64,000 nt of DNA from an uncultured Mucilaginibacter sp. (GTDB lineage Bacteria; Bacteroidota; Bacteroidia; Sphingobacteriales; Sphingobacteriaceae), in NCBI GenBank assembly GCA_903864275.1, contig CAIPFE010000056.1:81448-145447 (forward strand), written 5' to 3'. The stretch's first letter is position 1, and each line of letters starts with the position of its first letter. The position numbers were made by a program, and so were the translations under genes. Shown here one piece after another: positions 7,842-17,025 of the stretch. Below the pieces are notes generated by a model. The model searched no databases, was not told the origin of the DNA, and saw nothing but the letters and a program-made list of their open reading frames with translations.

Positions 7842-8624
7842 TTATTGTTCCAAAAAATCAATAACAACACTATCTCCAAGGCCTAATCCCAGTAAGCCAC
7901 TGGCATTTCCTTTGTTTATCGCAATTTCAAGGTGATCGCTAATCCCAAACAAGCATAATTTTTCGCCTTCGGGCACTTCATTATAATGCCAGCTCAGGTG
8001 GTCTATTGTTTCATTGCGTTTAAATGAAAGTTTAAAAAGCCTGCCGTTTTGTTCGGTGTTAAAAAACTCCTTGGTAATATTGGTAATTACATTTTGAAAT
8101 GAATCAATATAAATTACCACACCCTTGATCCGGTTTTTTTCAATTGCCGGCTGCAGGTTCATTTTTTTCTCGATACCGCTTACCGGGATGCCGATTTGGG
8201 TAAGTTTACCGCCCTGCGCCAGGTGGCAGGCGGCTTTAACAAAAATATCAGCCAGTGGGAAGTGTAAAAATTTCAGATCCTGCATAATATTTATTTCAAC
8301 CATTTCGTCGGGGTCTTGATCAAACATCAGCGAGAAAATGCCATTATCGGCGCCGACAAAAAAATGGTTTTTGTACTTTATGGCCAGGTACCTGGTACCC
8401 GTATTAAAAACGGTGTCGATACCGATCAGGTGGACGGTAGCGTCAGGGAAGTAATAAAAACTGTTCTTTAATATAAAAGCCGCCTGCTGAATATTATAGG
8501 CAGCAACGCTGTTGGTTATGTCAACAATATTTACCGACGGCAGCAATTTCAGGATAGAGCCTTTGAGGGCAGCCTGGTAAATATCTTTATCGCCCAAATC
8601 AGTAGTTAAAGTTATTATTGCCAT
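7842..8624 (-). CDS. S-adenosyl-L-methionine hydroxide adenosyltransferase (DUF62)
   Basis: The 260-residue protein belongs to the DUF62 family, which hydrolyses SAM to adenosine and methionine and is related to fluorinases and chlorinases. The N-terminal ITLTTDLGDKDIYQAALKGSI corresponds to the TDFG-x-DxYVG signature, with the aspartate that contacts the ribose. The HLIGIDTVFNTGTRYLAI and FFVGADNGIFS blocks follow as in the family. There is no evidence of the halogenase-specific loop, so hydroxide is the expected nucleophile. It is first in a two-gene minus-strand unit, and a word-repeat hairpin lies just upstream. Confidence 0.85.
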   Translation of the reverse strand: MAIITLTTDLGDKDIYQAALKGSILKLLPSVNIVDITNSVAAYNIQQAAFILKNSFYYFPDATVHLIGIDTVFNTGTRYLAIKYKNHFFVGADNGIFSLMFDQDPDEMVEINIMQDLKFLHFPLADIFVKAACHLAQGGKLTQIGIPVSGIEKKMNLQPAIEKNRIKGVVIYIDSFQNVITNITKEFFNTEQNGRLFKLSFKRNETIDHLSWHYNEVPEGEKLCLFGISDHLEIAINKGNASGLLGLGLGDSVVIDFLEQ

Positions 8625-8671
8625 TAATTTTTCAAATATTTATCACTAATCTTGTGCAAGCGTTTTTTGAA

Positions 8672-8750
8672 TTGAGATATGAGATTTGAGATGTGAGCTA
8701 TGAGACGCAATGTCCTTATCTCAAATCTCATAGCTCATAGCTCATATCTA
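8672..8750. repeat. Word-repeat hairpin (gagatttgagatgtgag words)
   Basis: The left arm 8673-8705 (gagatatgagatttgagatg and on) and right arm 8718-8749 (atctcaaatctcatagctca and on) are nearly perfect complements with a 12-nt loop. It lies between divergent genes. The same words return at 47023-47130. Confidence 0.9.
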
Positions 8751-8814
8751 TTTAGATTGCTACAAATATTCAATTTTTAATTCATAAAAATCTGCTACTA
8801 AAAATCAATTTGTA

Positions 8815-9777
8815 TTGAACGAACTTAAATTGTCAATTGAACAAATCAACCCGGCGGTATTATGGGGCCCTAATAATGATCATTTCGAGATCATCAAAAA
8901 GCAATATCCAAAGCTTAAAATAGTGGCCAGGGGTAACGAGGTTAAGATACTGGGGGACGAACACGAAATAAACATTTTCCAGGAAAAATTTGCCCACTTG
9001 CTTCAGCATGTGGAAAAATATGAAAACCTTAACATAACCGACCTCGAAAGGATACTGGGTTCGAAAGCTTCCGACAGTAGCCCGGCACCTGAAACTTCTG
9101 CTGATAAATTTGCAAGCGGCGAAGTTATTGTTTTCGGGCCAAATGGGGTTATGGTAAAAGCGCGTACCGCAAACCAGCGGCGCATGGTGGAGTGTATTAA
9201 TAAGAGCGACATACTTTTTGCCATTGGCCCCGCCGGTACGGGTAAAACCTATACCGCAGTGGCTTTGGCGGTAAGGGCTTTGAAAAACAAGGAAATAAAA
9301 CGCATTATATTAACAAGGCCGGCTGTTGAAGCAGGGGAGAACCTTGGGTTTTTGCCCGGCGATCTGAAAGAAAAGATCGATCCGTATTTACGGCCTTTGT
9401 ATGATGCCCTGGACGATATGATCCCGGCCGAGAAATTGAAATTTTACCTGGAAAACCGGACCATTGAAATAGCCCCGCTGGCATTTATGCGTGGACGGAC
9501 CTTAGACAATTGCTTTGTGATATTGGACGAGGCGCAAAACGCCACCGATATGCAGCTGAAAATGTTCCTGACCCGTATGGGGCCATCGGCCAAATTTATT
9601 GTAACTGGTGATGTTACGCAGATCGACCTGCCGCGAAAGCAACAATCGGGCTTACATACGGCCTTACGTATATTAACGGATATTCATGGAATTGAAATTG
9701 TTTATCTTAGCGGTGAAGACGTAGTGAGGCACAAACTTGTTCGGAAGATTTTAGCAGCCTACGGGGATATACAGTAG
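8815..9777 (+). CDS. phoH: PhoH-family ATPase
   Basis: The 320-residue P-loop ATPase is related to the N-terminal half of superfamily 1 helicases. Walker A is GPAGTGKT (138-145) and Walker B is FVILDEAQN (about 234-242). The N-terminal 75 residues form the small KH-like domain (KLKIVARGNEVKILGDE) common to PhoH proteins. They are tied to RNA metabolism and stress, but the exact substrate is unknown. The only start consistent with full-length homologues is TTG at 8815, giving NELKLSIEQINP. The stop is followed at once by repeats. Confidence 0.9.
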   Translation: MNELKLSIEQINPAVLWGPNNDHFEIIKKQYPKLKIVARGNEVKILGDEHEINIFQEKFAHLLQHVEKYENLNITDLERILGSKASDSSPAPETSADKFASGEVIVFGPNGVMVKARTANQRRMVECINKSDILFAIGPAGTGKTYTAVALAVRALKNKEIKRIILTRPAVEAGENLGFLPGDLKEKIDPYLRPLYDALDDMIPAEKLKFYLENRTIEIAPLAFMRGRTLDNCFVILDEAQNATDMQLKMFLTRMGPSAKFIVTGDVTQIDLPRKQQSGLHTALRILTDIHGIEIVYLSGEDVVRHKLVRKILAAYGDIQ

Positions 9778-9789
9778 GTGAGCGGGGAA

Positions 9790-9925
9790 GTCGATAGTCC
9801 ATGGTCGATAGTCCATGGATCTATTCATTTATTTACAAAAAGAAAAGGTCTAACCTTATTTGCCATGGACTATAGACTATCGACCATGGACAAATCTATG
9901 AACCATGAACTATGAACGATGAACT
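9790..9925. repeat. Double word-repeat hairpin entering the purC start
   Basis: The left arm has two tcgatagtccatgg units (9791-9818). The right arm ccatggactatagactatcg and on (9863-9891) is its complement, with a 43-nt loop. A second block of atgaac words (9896-9925) follows and contains the purC start codon. The second block matches the right arm of the hairpin at 719-846. Confidence 0.88.
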
Positions 9926-10868
9926 AACATCACTAAAAGAAACCCATTTCACATTTCCGGGCCAGACTAATTTTTACAAAGGCAAGGTACGGGACGTTTA
10001 TACTATTAATAACAAATACCTGGCAATGGTCGTAACCGACCGCATATCGGCTTTTGATGTTGTATTGCCTGAGGCAATACCATACAAAGGGCAGGTATTA
10101 AACCAGATAGCGGCTAAGTTTTTGCAGGCGACTGCTGATATTGTTCCAAATTGGGTTATTACGGTACCCGATCCAAGTGTTACGATCGGCCGGATTTGCG
10201 ATCCTTTTAAGGTGGAAATGGTGATCCGCGGATACCTGGCCGGTCATGCCTGGCGCGAATACAGCGCAGGTAAACGACAGGTTTGCGGGGTAAGCCTACC
10301 TGATGGCTTGAAGGAAAATGATAAGCTACCGGAACCTATTATTACGCCAACCACCAAGGCATCGATAGGGCATGATGAGGATATTTCAAGAGCGCAAATA
10401 TTGGCGAGAAATATTGTTTCTGAAAATGACTATATCCAACTCGAAAATTACACCAAAGCCTTATTTAACCGGGGGACTGAAATAGCGACAAAGCAGGGCC
10501 TGATATTGGTGGATACAAAATACGAATTTGGAAAAGCTGATGGGAAAATTTACCTGATCGATGAAATACATACACCAGACTCATCAAGGTATTTTTATAG
10601 CAACGGCTACGATGAAAGACAAAAGGAAGGCGAGCCGCAAAAACAGCTTTCAAAAGAGTTTGTCAGGAAGTGGCTAATCGAAAATGGCTTCCAGGGGAAG
10701 GATGGACAAGTAGTACCTTTAATGACAAATGAGATCGTACAATCAATTTCAGAAAGGTATATTGAGCTTTTCGAACAAATTACCGGAGAGCACTTTACTA
10801 AGCCCGGAAATGAAAATGTAACAGGTAGGGTTGAAAAAGCAATAAATAATGCACTTACTACTCTGTAA
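9912..10868 (+). CDS. purC: Phosphoribosylaminoimidazole-succinocarboxamide synthase (SAICAR synthase)
   Basis: The enzyme catalyses the ATP-dependent joining of CAIR and aspartate in purine synthesis. Its 318 residues match the longer, yeast-like form. YKGKVRDVYTINNKYLAMVVTDRISAFD contains the ATP-binding and SAICAR signature, and GYLAGHAWREY and PTTKA-IGHDEDIS are further family blocks. ATG 9912 is one of three overlapping atgaac repeat words; the one at 9919 is out of frame and stops at once, while 9912 reads MNDELTSLKETHF. The first few codons are therefore repeat-derived. It appears to stand alone. Confidence 0.95.
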   Translation: MNDELTSLKETHFTFPGQTNFYKGKVRDVYTINNKYLAMVVTDRISAFDVVLPEAIPYKGQVLNQIAAKFLQATADIVPNWVITVPDPSVTIGRICDPFKVEMVIRGYLAGHAWREYSAGKRQVCGVSLPDGLKENDKLPEPIITPTTKASIGHDEDISRAQILARNIVSENDYIQLENYTKALFNRGTEIATKQGLILVDTKYEFGKADGKIYLIDEIHTPDSSRYFYSNGYDERQKEGEPQKQLSKEFVRKWLIENGFQGKDGQVVPLMTNEIVQSISERYIELFEQITGEHFTKPGNENVTGRVEKAINNALTTL

Positions 10869-10922
10869 TTTTTTATTTGTACGCAAAATAATTATATCTT
10901 AGCTTTTTAATTAGAACAAAAA

Positions 10923-11303
10923 ATGAAATTTACTGTTGATAAACACGAAAAATATATTTTGTTAAAACTGAACGAGGCACAATTGAATTCAATTGTGTCG
11001 CCTCAGCTTAAATCTGAACTTATCCTGATCAACACGGAAGGTCAGAGAAATATAATTTTCGACCTTTCGCAGGTGAAGTTTGCCGATTCATCCGGTTTAA
11101 GCAGTTTATTGGTTGGACACCGGTTATGCAAAAATGCTTCCGGTACTTTTATTTTAACTGGTTTGAACGATGCTGTTGCCCGGTTAATTACGATTTCGCA
11201 GCTTGATAGTGTACTTTCTATTGTTCTTACTCCTGAAGAAGCGATCGATCTGGTTTTTATGGAAGAAATAGAAAAGGAATTAAAAAAAGAAGCAAAATCC
11301 TAA
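10923..11303 (+). CDS. STAS-domain protein (anti-sigma factor antagonist type)
   Basis: The 126-residue protein has a single STAS domain. The conserved phosphorylatable serine region reads FADSSGLSSLLVG (Asp55-Ser56-Ser57), as in SpoIIAA/RsbV proteins that bind a serine kinase/anti-sigma partner when dephosphorylated. The C-terminal tail is acidic and lysine-rich (EEIEKELKKEAKS). No kinase or sigma gene is adjacent, so the partner is unknown. RNase Z follows 18 nt downstream in the same direction, and this STAS-rnz pairing probably reflects one operon. Confidence 0.88.
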   Translation: MKFTVDKHEKYILLKLNEAQLNSIVSPQLKSELILINTEGQRNIIFDLSQVKFADSSGLSSLLVGHRLCKNASGTFILTGLNDAVARLITISQLDSVLSIVLTPEEAIDLVFMEEIEKELKKEAKS

Positions 11304-11321
11304 TATGGGTGTTCGCCAGGA

Positions 11322-12236
11322 ATGAAATTTGAAGTAACAATACTTGGAAGCAGTTCGGCAACCCCAATTTACAACAGAAATCCCAGCTCACAGGCGTTAA
11401 ACATTAATGAACGACTTTATTTAATTGATTGCGGCGAAGGTACCCAACAACAAATGTTGAGGTATGATGTCAAAGCCAGTCGTATCGACCACATCTTTAT
11501 CAGCCATCTGCACGGCGATCATTATCTTGGCCTCGTTGGCTTACTTTCGTCCCTTCATCTTAACGGCCGCATAAAACCATTAAATATTTATTGCCCGCAT
11601 CTTTTAAAAGAAATTATTGATCTGCAGTTAGCGAGCTCTGAAACCGAGATACAATATCCTATTCATTATAAGTTTACCAATCCGGCACAGGCTGAAGTGA
11701 TCCTGGAAAATCAGGATATTTCTATCGAAACCATCCCGCTGGAGCACGGGATCGCTTGTACCGGTTTTCTATTCAGGGAAAAGAAAAGGCTCAGAAAACT
11801 GATCAAAGAAAAAATGGAGGAGTTTAATATACCCGTCGCCTATTTCACGGCGCTAAAAAAGGGGGATGATTACACTGCCCCAGATGGCAATATCTATAAA
11901 AATGAAACCCTTACCCATGACTCTGCTGAGCCTAAAAGCTACGTCTATTGTTCTGATACTTCATACAATGAAGGGTATTTTGAACAAATCAGTAATGCCA
12001 CTCTATTGTACCATGAGGCGACTTTCTTAAATAATATGCTCGACAGGGCAAACGAGACCCGCCATACAACTGCTTTACAAGCTGGCGAAATTGCATTAAA
12101 AACACATGCCAAAAGGCTATTGATTGGCCACTTTTCTGCAAGATATAAAACCCTTATTGAACTTTTGGAGGAAGCCAGGAGCGTTTTCCCGGCCACTGAG
12201 TTAGCTGTTGAAGGGAAAACATTCGTAATTGAATAA
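11322..12236 (+). CDS. rnz: Ribonuclease Z
   Basis: The 304-residue metallo-beta-lactamase-fold nuclease of the short ELAC1 form removes 3' trailers from pre-tRNA. The zinc motif HLHGDH (His62, His64, Asp66, His67) is intact. LIDCGEGTQQQMLRY, the SDT block near residue 211 and the GHFSARY motif near the C-terminus are RNase Z-specific. It follows the STAS gene closely and ends in a convergent intergenic region with hairpins. Confidence 0.95.
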   Translation: MKFEVTILGSSSATPIYNRNPSSQALNINERLYLIDCGEGTQQQMLRYDVKASRIDHIFISHLHGDHYLGLVGLLSSLHLNGRIKPLNIYCPHLLKEIIDLQLASSETEIQYPIHYKFTNPAQAEVILENQDISIETIPLEHGIACTGFLFREKKRLRKLIKEKMEEFNIPVAYFTALKKGDDYTAPDGNIYKNETLTHDSAEPKSYVYCSDTSYNEGYFEQISNATLLYHEATFLNNMLDRANETRHTTALQAGEIALKTHAKRLLIGHFSARYKTLIELLEEARSVFPATELAVEGKTFVIE

Positions 12237-12239
12237 GTG

Positions 12240-12292
12240 GCTGCCTGTCGTGGCAGTAAAAAAACGGCCACTGCAACTTTGAAACTGCCACC
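12240..12292. terminator. Bidirectional terminator-like hairpin between convergent genes
   Basis: The perfect 8-bp inverted repeat gtggcagt ... actgccac (about 12253 and 12283) encloses an A7 tract and cggccactgc, between the stops of rnz and the MlaD gene. A nested cggccactg/gtggctgcc pairing is possible. The T-run is on the minus-strand side only. Confidence 0.45.
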
Positions 12293-12304
12293 ATATCCCG
12301 CCAA

Positions 12305-13249
12305 TTAATTTTTCTTTCCGCCAAAAACCGAGAAACTTACGTAGTGCTTTGGATGTGCTTTAACATCAATAAACAGGCTGTCGAGGTGTTTCGACGCGCT
12401 TTGCAGGTTAGCGTATAGCTTGTCATCATTGAGCAGCAAACCCAGCGATCCCTTATTAGTATTAATTTTATTGATCGTTGCCTGCAGATCAGCCATGGCT
12501 TTATTGGCGTTCTCAAGCGTTTGTTTAAGGTTTGCATTGGCTACATCAGCACTTACTTTCTCAAAATTTGAAGTAATATCTGTCACGTTAGCCGAACTTG
12601 TTTTCAAGTTGGACGACACAGTTTCCGTGTTGGCAAGTATATTATTAATATGAGTTGTCTGACTGCCGATAAGCGCATCAATTTTCTTCGTTGTCCCCTC
12701 AAGTGTTTGCAGGGAGTTGGCTATACTTAAAAAACTCCTGTCGACATTTTTTTGAAAATTAGGGTTTAATATTTTGTTTATAGACGCCAGGGATGAATCT
12801 AATTTGGTAATAAGATTTTCTGCTTTCATTTGAATCGGCTGCAAACTTTCGGCTAAACTTCCCTGTATATCGGCGCGCAGCGTATCATTGTCTTCGGCAT
12901 TGGTATTGCTGTTGCCATATTCAAATACAATAGCCTTGCTGCCTAAAAGATCGGTGCTTACCAATTTTGCAAGGGTGTTTGATGGCACATTATATTTACG
13001 TTCAACTTTAAACTCAACAATGGTATGCCCGTCAGGCCGCAGCTTCATTTTTGAGATCCTTCCAATTTGAAATCCGTTTACGAGTACCGGTTTTGATACA
13101 GTAAGACCGTCGACACTACTGTAAATGGCATAAAATCTGTTGCTGCCCGAAAAGACGTCGTCCCCGCGTAAAAAACTATAACCTAATATCAGTATGGTAA
13201 TTGCGATGGCTGTTAATACGCCGATTTTAGTTTCGTTGGTTATTTTCAT
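12305..13249 (-). CDS. MlaD/MCE-domain lipid transport protein
   Basis: The 314-residue protein has an N-terminal membrane anchor (IGVLTAIAITILILGYSFL, about residues 8-26) followed by one MCE domain (about 35-115, with the VDGLTVSKPVLVNGFQIGRISKMKL stretch). A long helical region of tandem heptad-like segments follows. MCE proteins form hexameric rings that shuttle phospholipids between inner and outer membrane; this one would be the periplasmic ring subunit. No MlaE/MlaF permease or ATPase is adjacent. It lies downstream of the amidase, from which a repeat hairpin separates it, and both are on the minus strand. Confidence 0.88.
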   Translation of the reverse strand: MKITNETKIGVLTAIAITILILGYSFLRGDDVFSGSNRFYAIYSSVDGLTVSKPVLVNGFQIGRISKMKLRPDGHTIVEFKVERKYNVPSNTLAKLVSTDLLGSKAIVFEYGNSNTNAEDNDTLRADIQGSLAESLQPIQMKAENLITKLDSSLASINKILNPNFQKNVDRSFLSIANSLQTLEGTTKKIDALIGSQTTHINNILANTETVSSNLKTSSANVTDITSNFEKVSADVANANLKQTLENANKAMADLQATINKINTNKGSLGLLLNDDKLYANLQSASKHLDSLFIDVKAHPKHYVSFSVFGGKKN

Positions 13250-13251
13250 GT

Positions 13252-13334
13252 TTAGAGATTAGAGATTGGCGATTGGCGATTAGAGATTGAATGGAGGCGG
13301 ATCAAATTTAATCTCTAACCTCTAATCTCTGATC
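13252..13334. repeat. Word-repeat hairpin (tagagattagagattgg words)
   Basis: The left arm 13252-13290 (ttagagattagagattggcg and on) and right arm 13309-13333 (taatctctaacctctaatct and on) are complementary with a loop of about 20 nt. It lies between the co-directional amidase and MlaD genes, 2 nt from the MlaD start codon. Confidence 0.9.
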
Positions 13335-13340
13335 ACCAGG

Positions 13341-14252
13341 TTATGGCGATACCTGTTCCACCTCGGCTTTGTAATTTATTATTGCCCTTACAATTGATGC
13401 TACTATTTCATTTTGACCAGCCTCTGAATTTAAATACGCTTCATCATCCGGATTATCAATATAACCGGTTTCAACAAGTACAGCAGGCATGGCGCTATGA
13501 CACAATACATGTATGCCTTGTTCCCTGATGCCTTCATTATGCCTGCCATCAGTATTGACAAGTTCGGTATCAATCAACTCGGCAAGGTGTATACTCTGTT
13601 TACGATATTTGCGTTTGTACTCGTTCATTAGGATTATCGACGCAGGGTCATTAAGATCAGGGTTGGCATTCATTTCCTGATCCCCACCTTCGATCAAATT
13701 TTGTTTGATGGCATTTTCTCCTTCTCTGCTTCGCCAAAAGCCATAAACCAGCATCAAAACACCTCTGCCCGAGTGGTCGGGAATTTCAATAGTGCGGTAA
13801 ACCGGTTTATGATGTTTATGCCCAATAACTTCATGCACGTACCTATTTGGTAAAGAATTACAATGCAGCGAAATAAAAAGGTCGCCTTTATTTTCATTGG
13901 CAATTTGCGCCCTTCGTTGTAAGGAAACATCATCTTCGGTAGTCCGGGTAAGTACTACTTTTAAATTGGGTATTTCTTTTTCTATTTCTTTTTGCAATTT
14001 AAATGCCAGGGCAAGCGTTACATTTCTCTCGGAAGAATACGAGCCCGAGGCGCCATGGGAAAAAGTACCCGGTGCGCCGGCTGGATGATTGCCGCCATGC
14101 CCCGGATCAATAATAATGGTTTTGATTTTGTAACTACTACCGGTGACCGTATCCTTTTGTGAAGAATTACTTAATGCAAACGAAAAAAACGGTAGAGATA
14201 TCAGAATTAACGATAAACCAGAAATCAATCTTTTCAATGCCTTATTTTTCAT
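13341..14252 (-). CDS. N-acetylmuramoyl-L-alanine amidase (Amidase_3)
   Basis: The 303-residue zinc amidase cleaves the bond between MurNAc and L-Ala in peptidoglycan. An N-terminal signal/anchor segment (LISGLSLILISLPFFSFAL) is followed by the Amidase_3 domain. Zinc ligands are visible in IIIDPGHGG (His), SSERNVTLAL (Glu) and ISLHCNS (His), and the catalytic Glu is in LVETGYIDN. An insertion around GHKHHKPVYRTIEIPDHSGR is longer than in AmiC. It is divergent from lptD, with only 52 bp between starts. Confidence 0.93.
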   Translation of the reverse strand: MKNKALKRLISGLSLILISLPFFSFALSNSSQKDTVTGSSYKIKTIIIDPGHGGNHPAGAPGTFSHGASGSYSSERNVTLALAFKLQKEIEKEIPNLKVVLTRTTEDDVSLQRRAQIANENKGDLFISLHCNSLPNRYVHEVIGHKHHKPVYRTIEIPDHSGRGVLMLVYGFWRSREGENAIKQNLIEGGDQEMNANPDLNDPASIILMNEYKRKYRKQSIHLAELIDTELVNTDGRHNEGIREQGIHVLCHSAMPAVLVETGYIDNPDDEAYLNSEAGQNEIVASIVRAIINYKAEVEQVSP

Positions 14253-14304
14253 TATTTTTGAACGCTGTTAACTATATCTGCAAAAATACTATTCATAATC
14301 TATT
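14253..14304. promoter_or_regulatory. Divergent promoter region, amidase / lptD
   Basis: The 52-bp gap holds a TAnnTTTG-type element on each strand: TATTTTTG on the plus strand at 14253-14260 facing lptD, and the complement of caaaaata at 14281-14288 facing the amidase. Neither has a clear TTTG -33 partner, so the call rests on position and the -7 match only. Confidence 0.4.
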
Positions 14305-17022
14305 TTGAAATTCATAAGTCTATTTTTTTTGCTCGCAATTATTTTAATAGCAAATGTGAATGCCGCCTCTAATAAAAGCCGCGTCTGCAACTATTACTAC
14401 AGGCCTTCAGCGGATACTATCATAAAGCTGGACACAATAAAAGATGCGAAACTGATTAAAGGTAAAAAATCTAAGGGAACTTCACGAACAAAAAGTGCAG
14501 TTGTTAATAATGATACGACAAAAAAGAACTCAAACACCTTACAATCAGAGGTAAAATCGCATGCAGAGGACTCGACAATTGTTGACCAGGATCATCAGAT
14601 CACCTACCTTTATGGCAACGCCCGTGTAACTTACGAAGATTTTGAACTGGATGCCGATTACATCAGGGTTGATCAAAAAAACCATCTGCTGTTTGCAAAA
14701 GGCAGTTATGATCCCATAACGCACCGGTACGTTGGCCGGCCCATATCGAAGGAGGGAAAAGATAAACCACTTTTATCAGACTCATTGCTTTTTAATTATA
14801 ACACAAAAAAAGGGAAGCTTTATAACCCCGCGTCCGACCAGGATGGCAGTTATCTTTCGGGCGGGGAGGCGAGGAAATTAAATGAAACCGAAATCGCTTA
14901 CCGCAATGTTATTTTCAGCACATGCGACCTGCCATACCCGGATACACACTTTGGAATAGTGATCACCCGTGGCATCGCCGAGAAGAACCGTATCATCTCA
15001 GGCCCCGCGTATCTCGAGATTGAAGGGATACCGCTCCCGCTGGCAATACCGTTTGGATTTTTTCCGAAACCAGATACCCGATCATCAGGTGTAATTATTC
15101 CAACATTCGGCGAAGATCAGCAACTGGGTTTTTATCTCCGGAACTTTGGTTATTATGTGGGCATAAGTGATTATATGGACCTTACCAACATGGGCACCGT
15201 TTACTCAAAGGGATCGTACGAAATAAATGAAACACTGCGCTATTTAAAACGCTATAAATATAGCGGGAACCTGGTTTTTAGTTACGGCTCCCATAATTAC
15301 GGGCTCCCCGGCGACCCACCAGCCAAAGATTTTAACGTTACCTGGTCGCACAACCAGGACCCCAACGCAAACCCTGGCAGTACTTTTAGCGCATCGGTAA
15401 ATGCAGGCACATCAAGCTTTTACAGGAATGACCCTTCTGTAAGTAATTATAACTTACAGGCGCTTACACAAAATAACTTGCGGTCGACTATCAACTATAG
15501 TAAAACCTGGGAAGGCACGCCCTTTAATTTGAGTGTTGGCCTTTCACATAGTCAGGACCTTACCAATAAAACTATTTCGTTACAGTTGCCTACACTTAGC
15601 TTTTCAATGGCATCACTAAGCCCGTTCGCTTCGAAAGACAGGGTCGGCGAGCAAAAATGGTACGAAAAAATAAGCATCAGCTATAACCTTCAAGCTTCAA
15701 ACTCAATTAACAACCTGCCTGAATCGGAACTGTTTCAGGGTAACAACTTAATAAAAAACCTGCAAACGTCAATAGTACATAATATCCCTGTCGGTTTAAG
15801 CTTAAATTTTTTGCACTATTTTCAATTCGGCATAAATGTTAATTATGCTGAACACTGGTACCTGCAAAGTATCAGAAAAAACTTTACAAGAGGCAGTATT
15901 TCGGGTCTCGACTCGCTGGTCACTGATACCCTTAACGGGTTTAAACGGGCAGGAATGTACACATTGGGCACCAGCGTATCAACAAAAATTTACAGTGAAA
16001 TAGATTTTAAAAAGGGAAATTTAATGGCCATCAGGCATGTGATGACACCAAGTATTGGTTTTAATTACACTCCTGATTTTTCAGCCGCCGGCTACGGTTA
16101 CTATAAAACGGTAGTGAGTAACGCCACTATCCCATATCCGTATACAAGCCAGCTTTATTCTATTTTTCAGGATGGTTTCCCTTCAGCAGGCAAACAAGCC
16201 GGGATATCATTCAGCCTTGATAATATTCTCCAGGCCAAAATTAAGGCGAAGGCGACTGACACATCCGGCAAACCCACAAAGGTAGATATATTGCAGGGTT
16301 TCACGCTTTCAACGTTTTATAATTTTGCGCAAGATTCGCTCCGGCTTTCGCCGATCCAGTTTTCGGCCCACACGGCAATATTAAATCAAAAAGTAAATCT
16401 TACGTTCTTCGGCCAATTTAACCCCTATGTAACAAAGGTGCTTGATTCCATCAGTAACGGACAAATATCGCGTTTCCCGCAAGAAATAAACAGGTACACT
16501 TTCCAGGACGGTAAATTTCCGACCCTCACCTCCCTTAGCTTTTCGATGAGCGGCAGTTTAAACTCATCAACGTTCAGCCCGCATGCGCCGGTCCAGCAAG
16601 GCACCCTACAAACAATTAACCCCCAGCAGGCGCAAAAACTGGCACTGATCAACAGCGACCCGAGCGCGTATATAGATTTTAATGTGCCATGGAATCTTTC
16701 ATTTAATTATAGTTTCAGCTATAATAATAATTATACCAGTACAACCAACTCAAATACGGTTATGCTGAGCGGAGACGTGACTATTACCAAGGGGTGGAAA
16801 GTTCAGTATAATACCAACTACGACCTTCGGGCGGGCAAACTGGCCGTTACCTCGTTTTCCCTTTACCGCGACCTGCACTGCTGGGACCTCAATTTTCAGT
16901 GGGTGCCGTTCGGGGTTTATAAATCATATAACGTTACATTAAAGGTAAAAGCCGCTATTTTACAAGACTTAAAACTGAGCAAGAGAAGTGATTATACCAA
17001 CAACCAAAACTTTACCCAATAA
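14305..17022 (+). CDS. lptD: LPS-assembly outer-membrane protein LptD homologue
   Basis: The 905-residue protein has a signal peptide (KFISLFFLLAIILIANVNA) and an N-terminal OstA/LptA-like beta-jellyroll (about residues 95-240; ITYLYGNARVTYEDFELDADYIRVD). A long beta-barrel rich in alternating aromatic/polar strands follows. ATFSTCDLPYPDTHFGI-like text contains the Cys expected near the jellyroll/barrel junction. LptD with LptE inserts LPS into the outer leaflet. The start is TTG 14305, because an in-frame stop lies three codons upstream and no ATG is available before the signal peptide. cinA follows after 3 nt. Confidence 0.9.
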   Translation: MKFISLFFLLAIILIANVNAASNKSRVCNYYYRPSADTIIKLDTIKDAKLIKGKKSKGTSRTKSAVVNNDTTKKNSNTLQSEVKSHAEDSTIVDQDHQITYLYGNARVTYEDFELDADYIRVDQKNHLLFAKGSYDPITHRYVGRPISKEGKDKPLLSDSLLFNYNTKKGKLYNPASDQDGSYLSGGEARKLNETEIAYRNVIFSTCDLPYPDTHFGIVITRGIAEKNRIISGPAYLEIEGIPLPLAIPFGFFPKPDTRSSGVIIPTFGEDQQLGFYLRNFGYYVGISDYMDLTNMGTVYSKGSYEINETLRYLKRYKYSGNLVFSYGSHNYGLPGDPPAKDFNVTWSHNQDPNANPGSTFSASVNAGTSSFYRNDPSVSNYNLQALTQNNLRSTINYSKTWEGTPFNLSVGLSHSQDLTNKTISLQLPTLSFSMASLSPFASKDRVGEQKWYEKISISYNLQASNSINNLPESELFQGNNLIKNLQTSIVHNIPVGLSLNFLHYFQFGINVNYAEHWYLQSIRKNFTRGSISGLDSLVTDTLNGFKRAGMYTLGTSVSTKIYSEIDFKKGNLMAIRHVMTPSIGFNYTPDFSAAGYGYYKTVVSNATIPYPYTSQLYSIFQDGFPSAGKQAGISFSLDNILQAKIKAKATDTSGKPTKVDILQGFTLSTFYNFAQDSLRLSPIQFSAHTAILNQKVNLTFFGQFNPYVTKVLDSISNGQISRFPQEINRYTFQDGKFPTLTSLSFSMSGSLNSSTFSPHAPVQQGTLQTINPQQAQKLALINSDPSAYIDFNVPWNLSFNYSFSYNNNYTSTTNSNTVMLSGDVTITKGWKVQYNTNYDLRAGKLAVTSFSLYRDLHCWDLNFQWVPFGVYKSYNVTLKVKAAILQDLKLSKRSDYTNNQNFTQ

Positions 17023-17025
17023 AAA

